64,000 nt of DNA from Xenorhabdus sp014467285 (GCF_014467285.1 NZ_NKHR01000007.1:1-64000); one strand, 5' to 3'; numbered from the stretch's first letter, positions 53,309 to 62,099 are shown. The notes: generated by a model not told the origin, from the letters alone. Numbers and translations are program-made.

Positions 53309-54505
53309 GTGCACTCAAAAGATTTTTCCTGGCAATATTCTCTTACCGCCACAATATTACTGTTATCACCATTCGATTTACTGGCATCACTGGGTATGGA
53401 TATGTATCTGCCCGTCGTTCCTCTCATGGCCGATGTACTTGATGCCGGAACAGGAACGATCCAGCTAACATTGACTGTATACCTGATTCTGTTAGGAGCC
53501 GGTCAGCTTCTATTTGGCCCATTGTCAGATCGGCTCGGTCGCCGCCCTGTTTTACTCAGCGGTGGGATTGCTTACATTGCAGCTTCATTCGGTCTCGCCA
53601 TGACTTCATCATCAGAAGTCTTTTTGGGCCTCCGGGTTATTCAAGCCTGTGGGGCTTCGGCATGCCTCGTAGCCATGTTCGCGGCTATACGCGATATCTA
53701 TTCAGGTCGCAAGGAAAGCAACATCATCTATGGCTTGTTCAGCTCTATGCTTGCCATAGTTCCGGCAGTAGGTCCTTTGCTCGGAGCGCTGATTGACACC
53801 TGGCTGGGGTGGCGCGCGCTCTTTGGTTTATTAGGATGTGCAATGGTAGTTGCTGTTATTGCAGCCTGGAAATTCTGTCCAGAGACCCGGCGGCAACGGA
53901 CGGCAGGCTTACAGTGGTCGCAGTTACTTCTTCCTGTAAAACGCCTGAATTTCTGGCTGTACACTCTCTGCCACAGTGCAGGGATGGGGAGCTTCTTCGT
54001 CTTTCTTTCGACTGCCCCCTGGATAATGATGGGCCGGCAAGGATTATCGCAGCTTAGTTTCAGCATGCTATTTGCAACAGTAGCCATCGCCATGATGGTG
54101 ACTTCACGATTTGTGGGAGGTCTGATTGTCCGGTGGGGAAGCTTGAATATGTTACGGGCAGGAATGTACTGCTTAATGGCAGGAGCGCTGTTGCTGGCGG
54201 TTGGAGAGACTCTTATACCTGATTCGGTATTTGGCTTCATTTTCCCAATGTGGCTTGTCGGTGTTGGTATCTCTACTGCGGTTTCTGTAGCACCTAATGG
54301 TGCACTTCGAGGTTTCGATCATATAGCAGGAACGGTTGCAGCAGTCTACTTCTGCTTGGGGGGATTACTGTTAGGGGGGATTGGAACGCTCACGATTACA
54401 CTTTTACCCAACGCTACTACCTGGCCAATTATCGCTTATTGCCTAATCCTGGCAACAGTAGTGCTTTGCCTGTCCTGCTTTAATTCCGGCAGACACCATT
54501 ATTAG
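53309..54505 (+). CDS. cmlA: CmlA-family chloramphenicol efflux MFS transporter
   Basis: The 398-residue 12-span DHA1 transporter strongly resembles CmlA proteins throughout: FSWQYSLTATILLLSPFDLL, ASLGMDMYLPVVPLMAD, FGPLSDRLGRRPVLLSGGIA, RVIQACGASACLVAMFA, RDIYSGRKESN, LQWSQLLLPVKRLNFWLYTL, MGSFFVFLSTAP and SVAPNGALRGFDHIAGTVAA. It should export chloramphenicol (and perhaps related compounds) with protons. The start is GTG (HSKDFSW, matching CmlA SSKNFSW) after aggaga. No integron or resistance-cassette features are nearby, so it appears to be a chromosomal relative, possibly for self-protection. Confidence 0.88.
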   Translation: MHSKDFSWQYSLTATILLLSPFDLLASLGMDMYLPVVPLMADVLDAGTGTIQLTLTVYLILLGAGQLLFGPLSDRLGRRPVLLSGGIAYIAASFGLAMTSSSEVFLGLRVIQACGASACLVAMFAAIRDIYSGRKESNIIYGLFSSMLAIVPAVGPLLGALIDTWLGWRALFGLLGCAMVVAVIAAWKFCPETRRQRTAGLQWSQLLLPVKRLNFWLYTLCHSAGMGSFFVFLSTAPWIMMGRQGLSQLSFSMLFATVAIAMMVTSRFVGGLIVRWGSLNMLRAGMYCLMAGALLLAVGETLIPDSVFGFIFPMWLVGVGISTAVSVAPNGALRGFDHIAGTVAAVYFCLGGLLLGGIGTLTITLLPNATTWPIIAYCLILATVVLCLSCFNSGRHHY

Positions 54506-54539
54506 AGATATTAAATTTAAACAAGAATTAATAACCCGT

Positions 54540-54580
54540 AACTTTACGTATATAGAACGTAAAGTTACTAAAATTTTTCT
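54540..54580 (+). terminator. Terminator downstream of cmlA-like gene
   Basis: aactttacgt and acgtaaagtt form a perfect 10-bp stem with a 7-base loop (54540-54566), followed by a T run at 54574-54579. Confidence 0.7.
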
Positions 54581-54628
54581 TCACATTATTGACCTTCCCT
54601 TAAGGGGAAGCTTTATCTTCTTAAGAAG

Positions 54629-54661
54629 AACCTAAGGAGAACCTAAGGAGAACCTAAGGAG
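54629..54661 (+). repeat. Triple tandem ribosome-binding-site repeat
   Basis: The 11-bp unit aacctaaggag is repeated three times without interruption, ending six bases before the ATG of the DUF305 gene. Each unit contains a strong Shine-Dalgarno sequence (taaggag); only the last is at optimal spacing. Confidence 0.9.
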
Positions 54662-54667
54662 AACAGC

Positions 54668-54997
54668 ATGAAAAAAACATTAGTTTTTGCATCAATAGTT
54701 GTCGGCACACTTGCTTTCAGTGCTGTAGCGAATACAAATACCGAGATGAAAGAAGAACTTAATGCCTCAATGACAAAAATGCATGATGATATGCATAAAA
54801 GTATGATGGCAGATAATGCTGATCAAGCTTTTGCTGAAGGCATGTTGGCGCATCATATCGGAGCGGTTGAGATGGCTAAGATAGAGCTTAAATATGGCAA
54901 AAATCCAGAAATGAGACAGCTTGCAGAAAATATTATCAAAGCACAGGATGCTGAAATTAAACAAATGCAAAATTGGTTAGAGAAAAATAAGAAATAA
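54668..54997 (+). CDS. DUF305 family exported protein
   Basis: The 109-residue protein has a signal peptide (KKTLVFASIVVGTLAFSAVA-N) and a DUF305 four-helix domain with FAEGMLAHHIGAVEMAKIEL, the His-rich pattern of this ferritin-like family, and Met-rich helices (MTKMHDDMHKSMMADNADQA). DUF305 proteins are often found with copper or other metal resistance genes; a metal-binding periplasmic role is plausible but unproven. It is a single-gene unit with an exceptional triple ribosome-binding site. Confidence 0.85.
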   Translation: MKKTLVFASIVVGTLAFSAVANTNTEMKEELNASMTKMHDDMHKSMMADNADQAFAEGMLAHHIGAVEMAKIELKYGKNPEMRQLAENIIKAQDAEIKQMQNWLEKNKK

Positions 54998-55007
54998 TCT
55001 TTTATAC

Positions 55008-55118
55008 ACAATGGATTTCAAGTTACGTCGCGGTGACAAGGGAATGAATCCCCGGGAGCATAGACCACTATGTGACCGGGGTGAGCGAGCGCAGCCAACA
55101 AAAAGTCTGGGTAACGTG
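55008..55118 (+). repeat. Genus-type palindrome-rich intergenic repeat, copy 1
   Basis: The sequence from atggatttcaagttacgtcg through gtgaccggggtgagcgagcg matches, in the opposite orientation, the element at 56040-56165. Such elements, with the core gtgaccggggtgagcgaacg, are widely scattered in Xenorhabdus and Photorhabdus genomes according to my recollection. This copy lacks the last 20 or so bases (aacttgaaag end). Confidence 0.8.
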
Positions 55119-55200
55119 TTCAATAAAAAACGCTTATAGAAAAACGATAAGCGCTTTTAAATGAATGATATAAAATATTTTAATGTAATAATCGTGAATT

Positions 55201-55995
55201 TTAGCAAGTTCCTGTAAATCGGTAACCACCATGACTCGGAGAGAAGGTCCAAGCCCTGTTTCCATTTGGGTCTAATGCCATCTCTTCCCGTGTATAGTGG
55301 ATAAATCCCATCCGTCTATAAACTTCTGAGAGTGCTGGTGTTGCAATTGATAATTTTAATTTCCCATGGCAGCCTATTTTATAGGACATATTAACGGCTT
55401 TCTCCATTAATAAATAAGCACAATTTTTGATCCCGGGATGAATGATAAGGTAAGTGACTTCAGGGTAATAACGTAAATCAGGATCATAGCGGTATAACAT
55501 GACTTCTTCATAACACCTGATTATCATTATTCCTATCGGTGTATTATTAACGTAACAAATAAAATAAACAAAGTTTTTATCTTCTCCATTTTGGAGCCTA
55601 TCATCAAGTTCATTTTGAACATGAATTAATAGATTAAGTGTTATACTACATTTTAAATCCCAAGAATCGTCTGCTGTTTTTCCTCTTTTATTTTCTATTT
55701 CATCGATGCAAGAAGCTAAATCATCAGAATCTTCAATGCGATTTAAGATATGATCAAACCATCCATCTTCTCCTATCGAATAATAGAGTCTCTTCGTATC
55801 TATTACCATTTTTTGTAAGTTCACTCTTCTAACGATTGATGGAATATATCCGTTAATCAATTTAGGATTATTATGATTTATATTTATATTCAATATATTA
55901 TTTGGCGGTAAGGAATGGAAAGATGTTGAACGAGATAAATTTTTTGATGAGATTTTGTGTATATAACTATTAAAGGAATTTGTTCTTTTTAACAT
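55201..55995 (-). CDS. GNAT-like protein with disordered N-terminus
   Basis: The 264-residue protein starts MLKRTNSFNSYIHKISSKNL at 55995 after a gggga site; a TTG start at 56028 is also open. The first 50 residues are Ser/Asn-rich and look unstructured. The C-terminal part has an acetyltransferase-like layout: FVYFICYVNNTPIGIMIIRC, YYPEVTYLIIHPGIKNCAYL-LMEKAV and LSIATPALSEVYRRMGFIHY. The Asn/Ser-rich leader followed by an enzymatic domain is reminiscent of secreted effectors. Its specific function is unknown. It is flanked by two inverted copies of a repeat and is AT-rich, so it was probably acquired. Confidence 0.6.
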   Translation of the reverse strand: MLKRTNSFNSYIHKISSKNLSRSTSFHSLPPNNILNININHNNPKLINGYIPSIVRRVNLQKMVIDTKRLYYSIGEDGWFDHILNRIEDSDDLASCIDEIENKRGKTADDSWDLKCSITLNLLIHVQNELDDRLQNGEDKNFVYFICYVNNTPIGIMIIRCYEEVMLYRYDPDLRYYPEVTYLIIHPGIKNCAYLLMEKAVNMSYKIGCHGKLKLSIATPALSEVYRRMGFIHYTREEMALDPNGNRAWTFSPSHGGYRFTGTC

Positions 55996-56039
55996 GATAA
56001 AATCCCCAAGATATGACTTATACTTCAATTAAATAGGTG

Positions 56040-56165
56040 GATACCCGCCGTCTTTCAAGTTGCCTCTTTGTCGGCTGCGTTCGCTCACCCCGGTCACATA
56101 GTTATCTATGCTACCGGGGATTCACTCCCTTGCCGCCGCGAAGCATCTTGAAATCTATAGGGTAT
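56040..56165 (-). repeat. Genus-type palindrome-rich intergenic repeat, copy 2
   Basis: On the minus strand this reads agatttcaagatgcttcgcg … gtgaccggggtgagcgaacg … caacttgaaagacggcgggt, a full-length copy of the element at 55008-55118. The two copies are in inverted orientation around the GNAT-like gene. Confidence 0.8.
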
Positions 56166-56408
56166 AAATAAAATATTGAAGAAAGTAAGATTGATGGTTG
56201 AGGTTCTAAGCCGGAACCGCCGAAATTTCCGTCACCCTAATACTACAGTTGTAACCAATATGGTGTCACTATTATCTTCTGTTTTCTTTCTCTCCACAGA
56301 AGGGGGTGTCAAATGCCAACACCTGCTGCTTCATCTCTGACGTCCTCCATCCCGGTCAGAAAACATCGTGATATTGGCACCCTCACGGAAAAAATAACAA
56401 AAAAACCA
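56166..56408. other. Intergenic region downstream of the TPM protein
   Basis: I see no gene here. The minus-strand reading frames are shadow extensions of the neighbouring gene, and no clear terminator was found. Confidence 0.35.
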
Positions 56409-57437
56409 TTACCAATCGCCTGAAACTCCACCACCGCTACTGCTGCCGCCACCGCCGGAAAAATTATCATCATCATTACGATCAGAACTACAGCCACCAA
56501 ACAAGCCACCAAAAAGGCTGCCGAATAGGCTTTTCAATAATGACACCACAGACGAGATCAGAAAAAACACCAGAATCACGGGTAACAGGATAATGAGCAG
56601 ATAAAACTCTGCCGGAATGGAAGAAAATAACCCAATAAAGTTCAGTACATAGGTTCCTATAGCGATAGTCAGAGCACTCTTGAGAAAACGCTTAAACCAA
56701 TGCCCAGTATGAAAAACTTTCAGTGGCAGTAAGATTATACTCACCAACCAAAAACCCAGTAGCATAAAGATGTCTTTACCGGATATCTGGTTGAATGCGC
56801 CATCGCCTTCTTCAAAAGCCTGAACAATCTTCGCCGTTTCTTTCTGTGCTTCCACTTGTTCAGATTTTTTCAGCCATGTGCCGATCGAATCAATTGCCTT
56901 GCTAATTCCCTGATAATAAGCACCTTTTTTGAAAGCTGGTTTCACATCCTGCAACAAAATGAGTGTAACCTTGCCATCGGATAAGTTACGTTCTAAACCG
57001 GAACCAACTGCAATACGCATTTTATGGTCATCAGAAGCGATCACAAACAAGATGCCATCATTGCGTTCTTTATTGCCTAACTTCCATTTATCAAATACAC
57101 GGGAAGCAAATTCCTCAACAGTATCACTGCCCGTCGTCGGGATAATCAGAACGGCCATCTGTACTTTTTCTTCAGATTGCAGCTTTTTCAGTTGTCGGGT
57201 CAGGCCCTGACGCTCTTCTTTCGTTAGGACTTCAGATATATCTGTCACGCGCTTGCTTAATGCAGGAATATCAACGGTTATTGTTTCTTGTTTTATTTCT
57301 CTGGCTGATGCGTTGCTCATGCCGATGAGCAATAAAAACAGTATAAAAAATTGTTTAATTATCAAAAAAGAACTACGTTTCGGCTCTGTTATTCGGATAC
57401 AACAACCATTCTTTGGTCTAGGGGAAATAACTAACAT
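56409..57437 (-). CDS. YgcG-like TPM-domain membrane protein
   Basis: A hydrophobic export signal (FILFLLLIGMSNASA) after a long basic N-region is followed by a TPM (DUF477) domain at about residues 50-190: VTDISEVLTKEERQGLTRQL, VAVLIIPTTG-like MAVLIIPTTGSDTVEEFASR, NDGILFVIASDDHKMRIAVG-SGLE. Three or four membrane spans and a Gly/Ser-rich end (GGGGSSSGGGVSGDW) complete the usual YgcG layout. The start is ATG at 57437 with aaggat seven bases upstream. Function is unclear; TPM domains have been linked to phosphatase activity and photosystem or envelope repair. Confidence 0.82.
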   Translation of the reverse strand: MLVISPRPKNGCCIRITEPKRSSFLIIKQFFILFLLLIGMSNASAREIKQETITVDIPALSKRVTDISEVLTKEERQGLTRQLKKLQSEEKVQMAVLIIPTTGSDTVEEFASRVFDKWKLGNKERNDGILFVIASDDHKMRIAVGSGLERNLSDGKVTLILLQDVKPAFKKGAYYQGISKAIDSIGTWLKKSEQVEAQKETAKIVQAFEEGDGAFNQISGKDIFMLLGFWLVSIILLPLKVFHTGHWFKRFLKSALTIAIGTYVLNFIGLFSSIPAEFYLLIILLPVILVFFLISSVVSLLKSLFGSLFGGLFGGCSSDRNDDDNFSGGGGSSSGGGVSGDW

Positions 57438-57505
57438 CAAATATCCTTAGCTCTTATTTATGGAATCAATCATCACTATTATATGAATATCTCCCACTGC
57501 ACATC

Positions 57506-57541
57506 ATGAAAAAACGGCATTATTTTTTCGATAATGCCGTT
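57506..57541 (-). terminator. Terminator of the MFS gene
   Basis: A perfect 11-bp stem (aacggcattat / ataatgccgtt) with a 7-base loop is followed on the minus strand by six T residues, just downstream of the MFS stop codon. Confidence 0.9.
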
Positions 57542-57551
57542 GATAATAAAT

Positions 57552-58964
57552 TTATTCTCCCACTTTAATTTTTGCTGATTTATATGCGGTCAATAATGCC
57601 AATACTGGTGCGATAGAGAAGAGTAGAAATAGCCAATGGGAAGAAGAAGCCGCGCCCTCCACGCCACCGGGCTGATAAAATCCAAATATATTGGTGACCA
57701 TCCCAGCCAGTGCGGAACCGAATGCGGTGGCAAATAGCTGAACGGTAGTAATGGATGAACCCGCAATGTTTTTATCAGCGTCACTGGAAACTTGCAAAAT
57801 ACGGGTTAAAAGATGAGGCCAACCAAAACCGACGCCAAAACCAAACAACCCCAATCCCAAAATGATCGGTAATATTACTTGCCACTCACCTGTTGATTGA
57901 TAGGGCAACATCACAAGTAACAGAAACATGCCAATCAACATGAAGACAGGGCCACTCACAATCGAAAAACGCATTCTCGCACCATGCCAGCTAGCGCTGA
58001 GCATTTCCCCTAGCGTCCAACCCAATGCTGCGGTCGCAACCATATAACCAGACACCAAAGGCGATTGCCCATGCAGTACCTGCAAAAAATAGGGAACGAA
58101 AACATCACCCGCCAAACCTATCACCAAGAGTGATAAGGTGGAGAATAAGATCAAGTGAGGAGAGCGCAGACTCAACGCATTTTCGGGCAATAATCTCGCT
58201 GAAGTTCTGCGTTCATAGGCAATCAATAAAGATACCAATACCACTGCCGTCACTATGCCGATAATATTGATACGCACATCTTGTGACAAACTTCCTGAGG
58301 AAACAGCGAGTACGGAAGCGGATAACAGAATAAGCTGCACAATCGGCAATGCCGTTTTGGTTGTATCCTGTACCCGTTTTTTGGGCAAAATCTGATAAGT
58401 GAACAAGGCATACAGTAAGGTAATGGGTAACATAATGCCAAACGCATAACGCCACACGTTCATTTCAGCGAAAATGCCACCCACAGCCGGCCCGATTAAA
58501 GTTGCTACGCCCCACACCCCTGAAATCAATGCCATAGCCCGGGGCCAGAGTGATTGTTCAAACACCAGATTAACCATCAAGTAGGAAAGTGCAAATAAAA
58601 ATCCGCCCCCTAATCCCTGAATGGTTCTGCCAACCAGCATAATTTCCATTGTGGGTGCTAAAGTGCAGAATAAACTGCCGGTGAAAAAAACCAAACTCGC
58701 AACCAAATAAGCATTTCTTGCGCCTGATGCACTCAGTAATCTCGCAGAAAGAACAGAACCAATAATTGATGCCACAACAAATAATGTCGTATTCCAGGCA
58801 TAAAGGTTCAATCCGCCAATATCTTTGACGACAGAAGGCAAAATAGTAATCGCGATTAAAGTATTGGTTGCCATTAACCCTACACCCAGTGAAAGTGCCA
58901 TGGCACTAGGCGCATTTTTGCTGGAAAACAGATCCCTCCAGCGGCTTTCCTCAGTCATTATCAT
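57552..58964 (-). CDS. MFS drug-efflux-type transporter
   Basis: The 470-residue protein starts MIMTEESRWRDLFSSKNAPS at 58964, with aggataa upstream; the frame is open to 58982. It has 13-14 hydrophobic segments, the DHA2-like opening GVGLMATNTLIAITILPSVV, GRTIQGLGGGFLFALSYLMV and SGVWGVATLIGPAVGGIFAE (motif C like antiporters). The substrate is unknown. It is divergent from a cysteine-cluster regulator gene across a 94-base gap holding a perfect palindrome, so regulation by that protein is likely. Confidence 0.82.
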   Translation of the reverse strand: MIMTEESRWRDLFSSKNAPSAMALSLGVGLMATNTLIAITILPSVVKDIGGLNLYAWNTTLFVVASIIGSVLSARLLSASGARNAYLVASLVFFTGSLFCTLAPTMEIMLVGRTIQGLGGGFLFALSYLMVNLVFEQSLWPRAMALISGVWGVATLIGPAVGGIFAEMNVWRYAFGIMLPITLLYALFTYQILPKKRVQDTTKTALPIVQLILLSASVLAVSSGSLSQDVRINIIGIVTAVVLVSLLIAYERRTSARLLPENALSLRSPHLILFSTLSLLVIGLAGDVFVPYFLQVLHGQSPLVSGYMVATAALGWTLGEMLSASWHGARMRFSIVSGPVFMLIGMFLLLVMLPYQSTGEWQVILPIILGLGLFGFGVGFGWPHLLTRILQVSSDADKNIAGSSITTVQLFATAFGSALAGMVTNIFGFYQPGGVEGAASSSHWLFLLFSIAPVLALLTAYKSAKIKVGE

Positions 58965-59017
58965 GATTGTTATCCTGAACACAGGTTGAGTTGTGAAAAA
59001 TCTTACGTTAAATTAAA

Positions 59018-59031
59018 CAAGATAAATCTTG
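59018..59031. promoter_or_regulatory. Palindrome in the MFS/regulator divergent promoter
   Basis: caagat-aa-atcttg is a perfect 14-base palindrome midway between two divergent genes, an exporter and a DNA-binding regulator. It is the best candidate operator for that regulator. Confidence 0.55.
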
Positions 59032-59058
59032 GAATAAATTAATGTCGGGATCAACAAT

Positions 59059-59739
59059 ATGTCAACCTCTGACTTGGAAAATAAAACAATTGAGGGGCAA
59101 ACTGTGAGTGAAAAGTTATTAATGCTGCTTAAAACTCAAGGTGCCTTACAAGCCTCTGATGCCGGCAAGATATTGGGAACAACTGGAGAAGCCGCCCGGC
59201 AACAATTTGTGAAACTGGCTAAAGAAGGACTGGTTGAAGCAAAATCCGAGGCAAGGGGGGTTGGGCGTCCTGTTCAACTTTGGCATCTTACTGAGAAAGG
59301 CCATGCCCGATTTCCCGATACCCATGCAGAGCTTACAGCTCATCTGATTACGATTATCCGCAGTCAATTGGGCGAAAAAGCCATTGATTTAGTGATCAGT
59401 GCCCGCGAAAAAGAGGCTTTTTCCAACTATAAAAAGGCGATGGAAGAGGTGGCAGGGTTGCAGGAAAAAGTTGAGCGTCTGGTAGCCATACGCTGCCAAG
59501 AAGGTTATATGGCTCATTATTCTGTCGAAGAAAATGGCGCTATTCTGTTTTTTGAAAATCATTGCCCCATCTGTGCGGCTGCCAAAACATGTCAGGGGTT
59601 TTGTCGGGCTGAGCTGAAGCTATTCCGGGAAATTCTGCAAGCCAATGTGGAAAGAACCGAATATATTCTCAGTGGTGACCGACGCTGCGCTTATCTTATC
59701 ACCCCCATTAACCTAGTCCAAAAAAACCTACCCAAATGA
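59059..59739 (+). CDS. SufR-like winged-helix regulator with Cys cluster
   Basis: The 226-residue protein has an N-terminal winged helix (VSEKLLMLLKTQGALQASDA, GTTGEAARQQFVKLAKEGLV, RGVGRPVQLWHLTEKGHARF) of the COG2345 type and a C-terminal sensor part with FFENHCPICAAAKTCQGFCR, then SGDRRCAYLI. Four to five cysteines in C-x2-C-x4-5-C-x3-C spacing and a later C-A-Y resemble the iron-sulfur ligands of SufR relatives. It probably represses the divergent MFS gene in a redox- or iron-sulfur-dependent manner (inference). Confidence 0.8.
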   Translation: MSTSDLENKTIEGQTVSEKLLMLLKTQGALQASDAGKILGTTGEAARQQFVKLAKEGLVEAKSEARGVGRPVQLWHLTEKGHARFPDTHAELTAHLITIIRSQLGEKAIDLVISAREKEAFSNYKKAMEEVAGLQEKVERLVAIRCQEGYMAHYSVEENGAILFFENHCPICAAAKTCQGFCRAELKLFREILQANVERTEYILSGDRRCAYLITPINLVQKNLPK

Positions 59740-59756
59740 TATTGAGTAGGTTTTTT
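59721..59756. terminator. Bidirectional terminator between regulator and pfkB gene
   Basis: aaaaaacctac pairs with gtaggtttttt, giving T tracts in both directions. The left arm lies within the last codons of the regulator gene. Confidence 0.8.
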
Positions 59757-59778
59757 GTTGCTTAATTTTTCAGATGAT

Positions 59779-60702
59779 TCAGCCGAAGATAAAATCTGCC
59801 AGTTCGCTCTTAGCTGGCGCTCCATTGGCACCCGGACGACTGACAACGACGGCAGCAACCCGGTTTCCCAGATCGACCGCATCCCGTAATGGCATTCCCT
59901 GAGACAATCCCGCCAGCATACCACCACAATGTGCATCACCGGCGCCAATCCTATCCTCAACTTTGACCTTGTAAGCAGGCACGTATTCAGGATCACGATC
60001 TGGCTGGCATATCCATGCCCCCTCTGCACCTATACGCGCAATAATCGTGAAGCCATGTTCATTGGCATAGCGGCTGGCCTGTATCATTGGATCCCCAACA
60101 CCACACAGCAAAGCAATTTCATCTTTATTCAAACTGAGGATTGTTCTGTCTGCGGGCAGTGCCTGAATAAATTCAGGATCGATATCAATCAGGCGAGGGC
60201 CAAAATCCAGTACCAAAGTCAGCTCAGTAGGTGAAGCCAGCAACCATTCACGCAATTCATCCGCTGTTGGGTTTGCCAATTCATAGCCGCTGGTATAGAC
60301 ATATCCCTGTTCCGGGAGCGGGATAGTCTCCAATATTTCTCTATTCCAATTATCGTCACAACCGGGAACAGAGACATAAGTACGTTTACCATCAGGTTTC
60401 ATCATGGCAAAACACCAACTATTGTCTTTTGTTGGATGGCGTAATGTTACCTTTAGCCCAAGTTTTTCCATTTCTGCGGTAACACATTCCCCCCAGATGC
60501 CATTACCAACAAATATGCCATTAATCACCGGGGATTGAAGGCGACACAATGCACGCGCAACATTGAATGCACAACCACCAACTTGCCGATCAATTTCTTC
60601 AGCTTCCCAATATTCACTATCATGGGGTAATTCAGGCAATCTGAGAACAATATCCCCTGTCGCTGATCCCACCACCACAACAGGCAGTAAAGACTCCTTC
60701 AT
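59779..60702 (-). CDS. PfkB-family sugar/nucleoside kinase
   Basis: The 307-residue kinase has VVVVGSATGDIVLRLPELPH at the start, the substrate-binding GGCAFNVARALCRLQSPVIN, and the C-terminal PfkB signature with catalytic Asp in VEDRIGAGDAHCGGMLAGLS. It overlaps the NCS1 permease gene by four bases (ATGA), so permease and kinase form an operon. An imported nucleoside or sugar is the likely substrate; the permease partner points towards a nucleoside or nucleobase-related compound. Confidence 0.85.
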   Translation of the reverse strand: MKESLLPVVVVGSATGDIVLRLPELPHDSEYWEAEEIDRQVGGCAFNVARALCRLQSPVINGIFVGNGIWGECVTAEMEKLGLKVTLRHPTKDNSWCFAMMKPDGKRTYVSVPGCDDNWNREILETIPLPEQGYVYTSGYELANPTADELREWLLASPTELTLVLDFGPRLIDIDPEFIQALPADRTILSLNKDEIALLCGVGDPMIQASRYANEHGFTIIARIGAEGAWICQPDRDPEYVPAYKVKVEDRIGAGDAHCGGMLAGLSQGMPLRDAVDLGNRVAAVVVSRPGANGAPAKSELADFIFG

Positions 60703-62099
60703 TTTTTATACCTACTCAGCATTAAATACAGGCCATAACAGATAAAACTGACGAAAAATGACAAGAATAGACCAAGGCTGGAATTCGCGAAAATCCCCAC
60801 TGCCCACGGGCCACTGATGAAATCATTTTGCGTCACCAGAAAACCAGCTAACGCCCCTAGTAGCCAGCAAAATATGGGGATCCATTTAATGCCGCCATTC
60901 GGGCCAATGTAATTAAACAATTTGTCCGTGCAATACCCCTGATTACGACTGATAACAATATAATCAAGCAGGAATATCGCTTCCCATGAGACTAAAAACA
61001 CGCCGCAGAATATCAGAAATGCGATAAATGGCCCCATAAAGTCACCAGTAACAAAAAGGGTATAAATCGCGACACTCAGCACAATCATGGAATCAATAGC
61101 AACCGCATGAACCCGCTTAACTTTTATCCCCAATGTCAACAAATTCAAGCTGGCAGAATAGAGGCTCATCACGGCCATGATGACTATGCCTGCGATTGCC
61201 GTCATTAAGTAAGGGATCAGCATCCAATCCGGCAAAATAGAACCAATGTGAGCAATAGGATTCTCGGATTTGGGCAGGTCAGGTAATTGGACGGAAAGCA
61301 AAATCCCCGCAAACAATAGCAGTACCAGAGGGATCATTCCGCCCGCAGTTACCGCTGTGAAAATTTTTACTTTGGAGGCGTTTTCATGCTGATAGCGACT
61401 ATAATCAGCGCTCGTTGCAGCCCATGCAATGCCACTACCGGCAGCAACAACAGAAACGGCTGGCAGGAACCCAGTTAACCAACTGCCCGATGGCATGGTT
61501 AATACCGCTTCCCATTTTGTTGTAAACAAAATATAGAACACCACAACCAGTGTCATTACACCAAAAATCTGGATAACCCACCGCTGTAAAGCAATGACCA
61601 TCTCTTTTCCCAGCAAAGTGACACCAATTGACAGACCAGCAAATAAGACCATGCTGACCACCGTCAAAAATGTACTTTCGGGAAGCCCGCAGGCCTGAAA
61701 TAAAGCGGAAAGTGTCAAAGTGCCGGTGACGATATTAATGGATTCCCACCCCATGGAGATGAACCAGAAGATCACCGTCGGGGCAATATTTCCCTTAATA
61801 CCAAAAATAGTGCGGGAAAGGGTGAGGGTTGTGGTTCTTCCCACTTTACCGCTGAAACTGAGGTAACCAACCAGTGCAAAGCTGGAGAGACCAAGCAGCG
61901 CCGCGAGTACGGATTGCAGGAAAGAGAGCTTAAAGGAAACAATGATGGCACCGTAAACAATGCCGAGAATGCCAATATTGGCGGCTGACCAGACCCAAAA
62001 CAGATCCAGAGGTGTACCTGTACGTTCTGAAGGAGGAACAATATTTATACCTGTGCGTTCTACCTTCCAAAACCGATAACTATCTTGCTGTGTACTCAT
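60699..62099 (-). CDS. NCS1-family nucleobase/nucleoside permease
   Basis: The 466-residue protein with about 12 membrane spans belongs to the NCS1 (cytosine/purine/allantoin) permeases: RTGTPLDLFWVWSAANIGIL, GRTTTLTLSRTIFGIKGNIA and AWAATSADYSRYQHENASKV are the hallmarks. I prefer the start at 62099 (MSTQQDSYRFWKVERTGINI); ATG at 62111 and GTG at 62114 are also in frame. Co-expressed with the PfkB kinase and divergent from a GntR/HutC-type gene 600 bases away. Confidence 0.85.
   Translation of the reverse strand: MSTQQDSYRFWKVERTGINIVPPSERTGTPLDLFWVWSAANIGILGIVYGAIIVSFKLSFLQSVLAALLGLSSFALVGYLSFSGKVGRTTTLTLSRTIFGIKGNIAPTVIFWFISMGWESINIVTGTLTLSALFQACGLPESTFLTVVSMVLFAGLSIGVTLLGKEMVIALQRWVIQIFGVMTLVVVFYILFTTKWEAVLTMPSGSWLTGFLPAVSVVAAGSGIAWAATSADYSRYQHENASKVKIFTAVTAGGMIPLVLLLFAGILLSVQLPDLPKSENPIAHIGSILPDWMLIPYLMTAIAGIVIMAVMSLYSASLNLLTLGIKVKRVHAVAIDSMIVLSVAIYTLFVTGDFMGPFIAFLIFCGVFLVSWEAIFLLDYIVISRNQGYCTDKLFNYIGPNGGIKWIPIFCWLLGALAGFLVTQNDFISGPWAVGIFANSSLGLFLSFFVSFICYGLYLMLSRYKK

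Noticed and set aside
53728..54240. 170-codon minus-strand frame within the CmlA-like gene
   Set aside because: Shadow frame opposite a clear membrane transporter.
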